Assembly (NCBI GenBank): GCA_031275255.1
Contig: JAISPA010000199.1
Span: 1 to 6,817 of the forward strand
Length of the DNA: 6,817 nt
Source of the DNA: Acidaminococcales bacterium
Lineage (GTDB): Bacteria; Bacillota; Negativicutes; Acidaminococcales; JAISLQ01
Direction of reading: 5' to 3'
Each line of letters starts with the position of its first letter. Positions within the stretch are counted from its first letter, which is position 1. The position numbers and the translations under genes are program-made. Under the pieces are notes generated by a model that saw only the letters and a program-made list of their open reading frames with translations, was not told the origin of the DNA and made no database searches. Below, in pieces: positions 5,823 through 6,817 of the stretch.

Positions 5823-6817
5823 TTATTTCTTTATCTTTTTATCGACCACTTTAATGTTCGCTTTGTCATAGGAAACCCATTTGCCGTCCTGGGAAATGAA
5901 AGTCGTGATCAATCTGGTGGTAGTTTGCCCGTTTTCGTCAAAAGTAGTGTCGCCGATTACGCCCTTATAGTTTTTGGTTGCCCGGATGGCGTCTATGATC
6001 TTGGCGCGGTCGGTGGATTTCGCACGGGAAATGGCGTCCATGATCACGCCCATAGTATCATAAGCGAACTGGCCGTAAGCTTCATACGGCTCGGCGTACT
6101 TGGCCGCCTCATAGTCGGCTTTGAATTGCTTGCCGCCAGGCAGCTCTTCCAAAGGCTTGCCGATATTGAAAGCGATCATGCCGGCGGCGGCGTCGCCCGC
6201 GATTTTGTTGAAAGTGTCGGAAATTATGCCGGAGTCGCTTAAAAAGAGGCAGTCCATCTTCAGGTCAGCCATCTGGCGTTTGAGCAGGGCCGCTTCTGTA
6301 GCCACGCCGCCAAAATAAATGGCGTCAGGGTTCTTGGCTTTTATGTTGGTCAAAAGAGCCGCGAAATCTTGCTGCCCGACCGCTATGCCGTCTTCGGACA
6401 AAATTGTCGCGCCGTTTTTCTTGGCCGCCTCGCCGAACTGGGTGGCGTTGGTCTTGCCGTAATCGGTACGGTCGTTGATAAGGCAAATAGTCTTTACGCC
6501 CCATTCTTTGGTCGCCAGTTCTCCGGCATATTCGTTTTGCACATTGGCGGCCGTCATGACGCGGGTAATTTCTTTGAACCCTTTGCCGGTAATATCGGGG
6601 TGGATCGCGGCCGTAACCACCAGCGGCACACCGCTTCTGTGGAAAACAGGCACGGTGGCCAACGCGCAGCCGCTGTTAAAATGCCCGCCGACAGCGACAA
6701 TGTTTTTATCGGCGATTAATTTGTTCGCGGCCGATACGGCAGTGGAAGGATCCCCCGCGTCGTCGGCGACGACCAGTTCAAATTTGTAAGGATATTTGCC
6801 TGACTCGTTCGCTTTTT
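5823..6817 (-). CDS. livK: HAAT-family substrate-binding protein (LivK-like), 5' end cut by window
   Basis: This is the extracytoplasmic binding protein that hands substrate to LivH and LivM. The frame is open to the right edge and its start is outside; about 330 residues are visible and roughly the first 50, including any signal peptide, are missing. The fragment opens KANESGKYPYKFELVVADD, then GDPSTAVSAANKLIADKNIVAVGGHFNSG (fragment residues 21-49), a typical first-lobe core for type-I periplasmic binding proteins. Next come RSGVPLVVTAAIHPDIT, INDRTDYGKT (Tyr119), DAIYFGG (about 164-170) and FLSDSGIISD in the second lobe. By eye against E. coli LIV-binding protein, the pocket Ser and Tyr are kept. 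The Thr of its PAAT motif is Ile71 here, and the acidic residue that binds the ligand ammonium is Ser195, with Asp194 beside it. The ligand is therefore uncertain within the HAAT range. The gene lies 31 bases before livH with no hairpin between them. Confidence 0.93.
   Translation of the reverse strand, partial: KANESGKYPYKFELVVADDAGDPSTAVSAANKLIADKNIVAVGGHFNSGCALATVPVFHRSGVPLVVTAAIHPDITGKGFKEITRVMTAANVQNEYAGELATKEWGVKTICLINDRTDYGKTNATQFGEAAKKNGATILSEDGIAVGQQDFAALLTNIKAKNPDAIYFGGVATEAALLKRQMADLKMDCLFLSDSGIISDTFNKIAGDAAAGMIAFNIGKPLEELPGGKQFKADYEAAKYAEPYEAYGQFAYDTMGVIMDAISRAKSTDRAKIIDAIRATKNYKGVIGDTTFDENGQTTTRLITTFISQDGKWVSYDKANIKVVDKKIKK

Noticed and set aside
6660..6662. TTG as a possible start of a shorter binding protein.
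   Set aside because: The frame continues upstream with typical LivK sequence to the window edge, so this is an internal Leu codon in a gene cut by the boundary.

Overview
The window is dominated by a minus-strand transport operon of the hydrophobic amino acid ABC uptake (HAAT, Liv) family. In transcription order it holds a periplasmic or lipoprotein substrate-binding protein (livK-like, N-terminus beyond the right edge), two permeases (livH, livM) and two ATPases (livG, livF). An M20-family metallo-hydrolase and a GNAT N-acetyltransferase follow on the same strand. At the left edge, on the plus strand, is the C-terminal part of a UbiX-type flavin prenyltransferase, which converges on the acetyltransferase gene.

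Layout: 2-238 ubiX 3' end (+). 239-450 non-coding convergent junction with a hairpin and T-tract that could terminate transcription. 451-906 (or up to 957) GNAT (-). 971-2119 M20 hydrolase (-). 2120-2200 an 81-base spacer with a ribosome binding site and no clear promoter or terminator. 2201-2920 livF, 2920-3699 livG, 3700-4851 livM, 4868-5791 livH, and 5823 to the right edge livK, all (-). Junctions inside the transporter are very tight: livG/livF share one base, livM/livG abut, and livH/livM are 16 bases apart. This indicates one translationally coupled transcript whose promoter lies outside the window.

Likely working: the binding protein captures an amino acid or related small amphipathic solute, LivH and LivM form the membrane channel, and LivG and LivF power import. 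The M20 enzyme could trim an N-acyl or peptide group from an imported compound in the cytoplasm. That link rests on gene order only.

Organism: the sequence suits a bacterium of moderate GC, probably an anaerobe. Amino-acid-fermenting Negativicutes/Firmicutes or Synergistetes are plausible because HAAT operons are common there, but nothing in the window fixes the lineage. I see no mobile element, CRISPR array, tRNA or rRNA. This is mostly an ordinary metabolic region. The observations most worth a second look are apparent ligand-pocket substitutions in LivK, the operon-linked M20 hydrolase, a degenerate ABC signature in LivG, and two strong inverted repeats inside livH.
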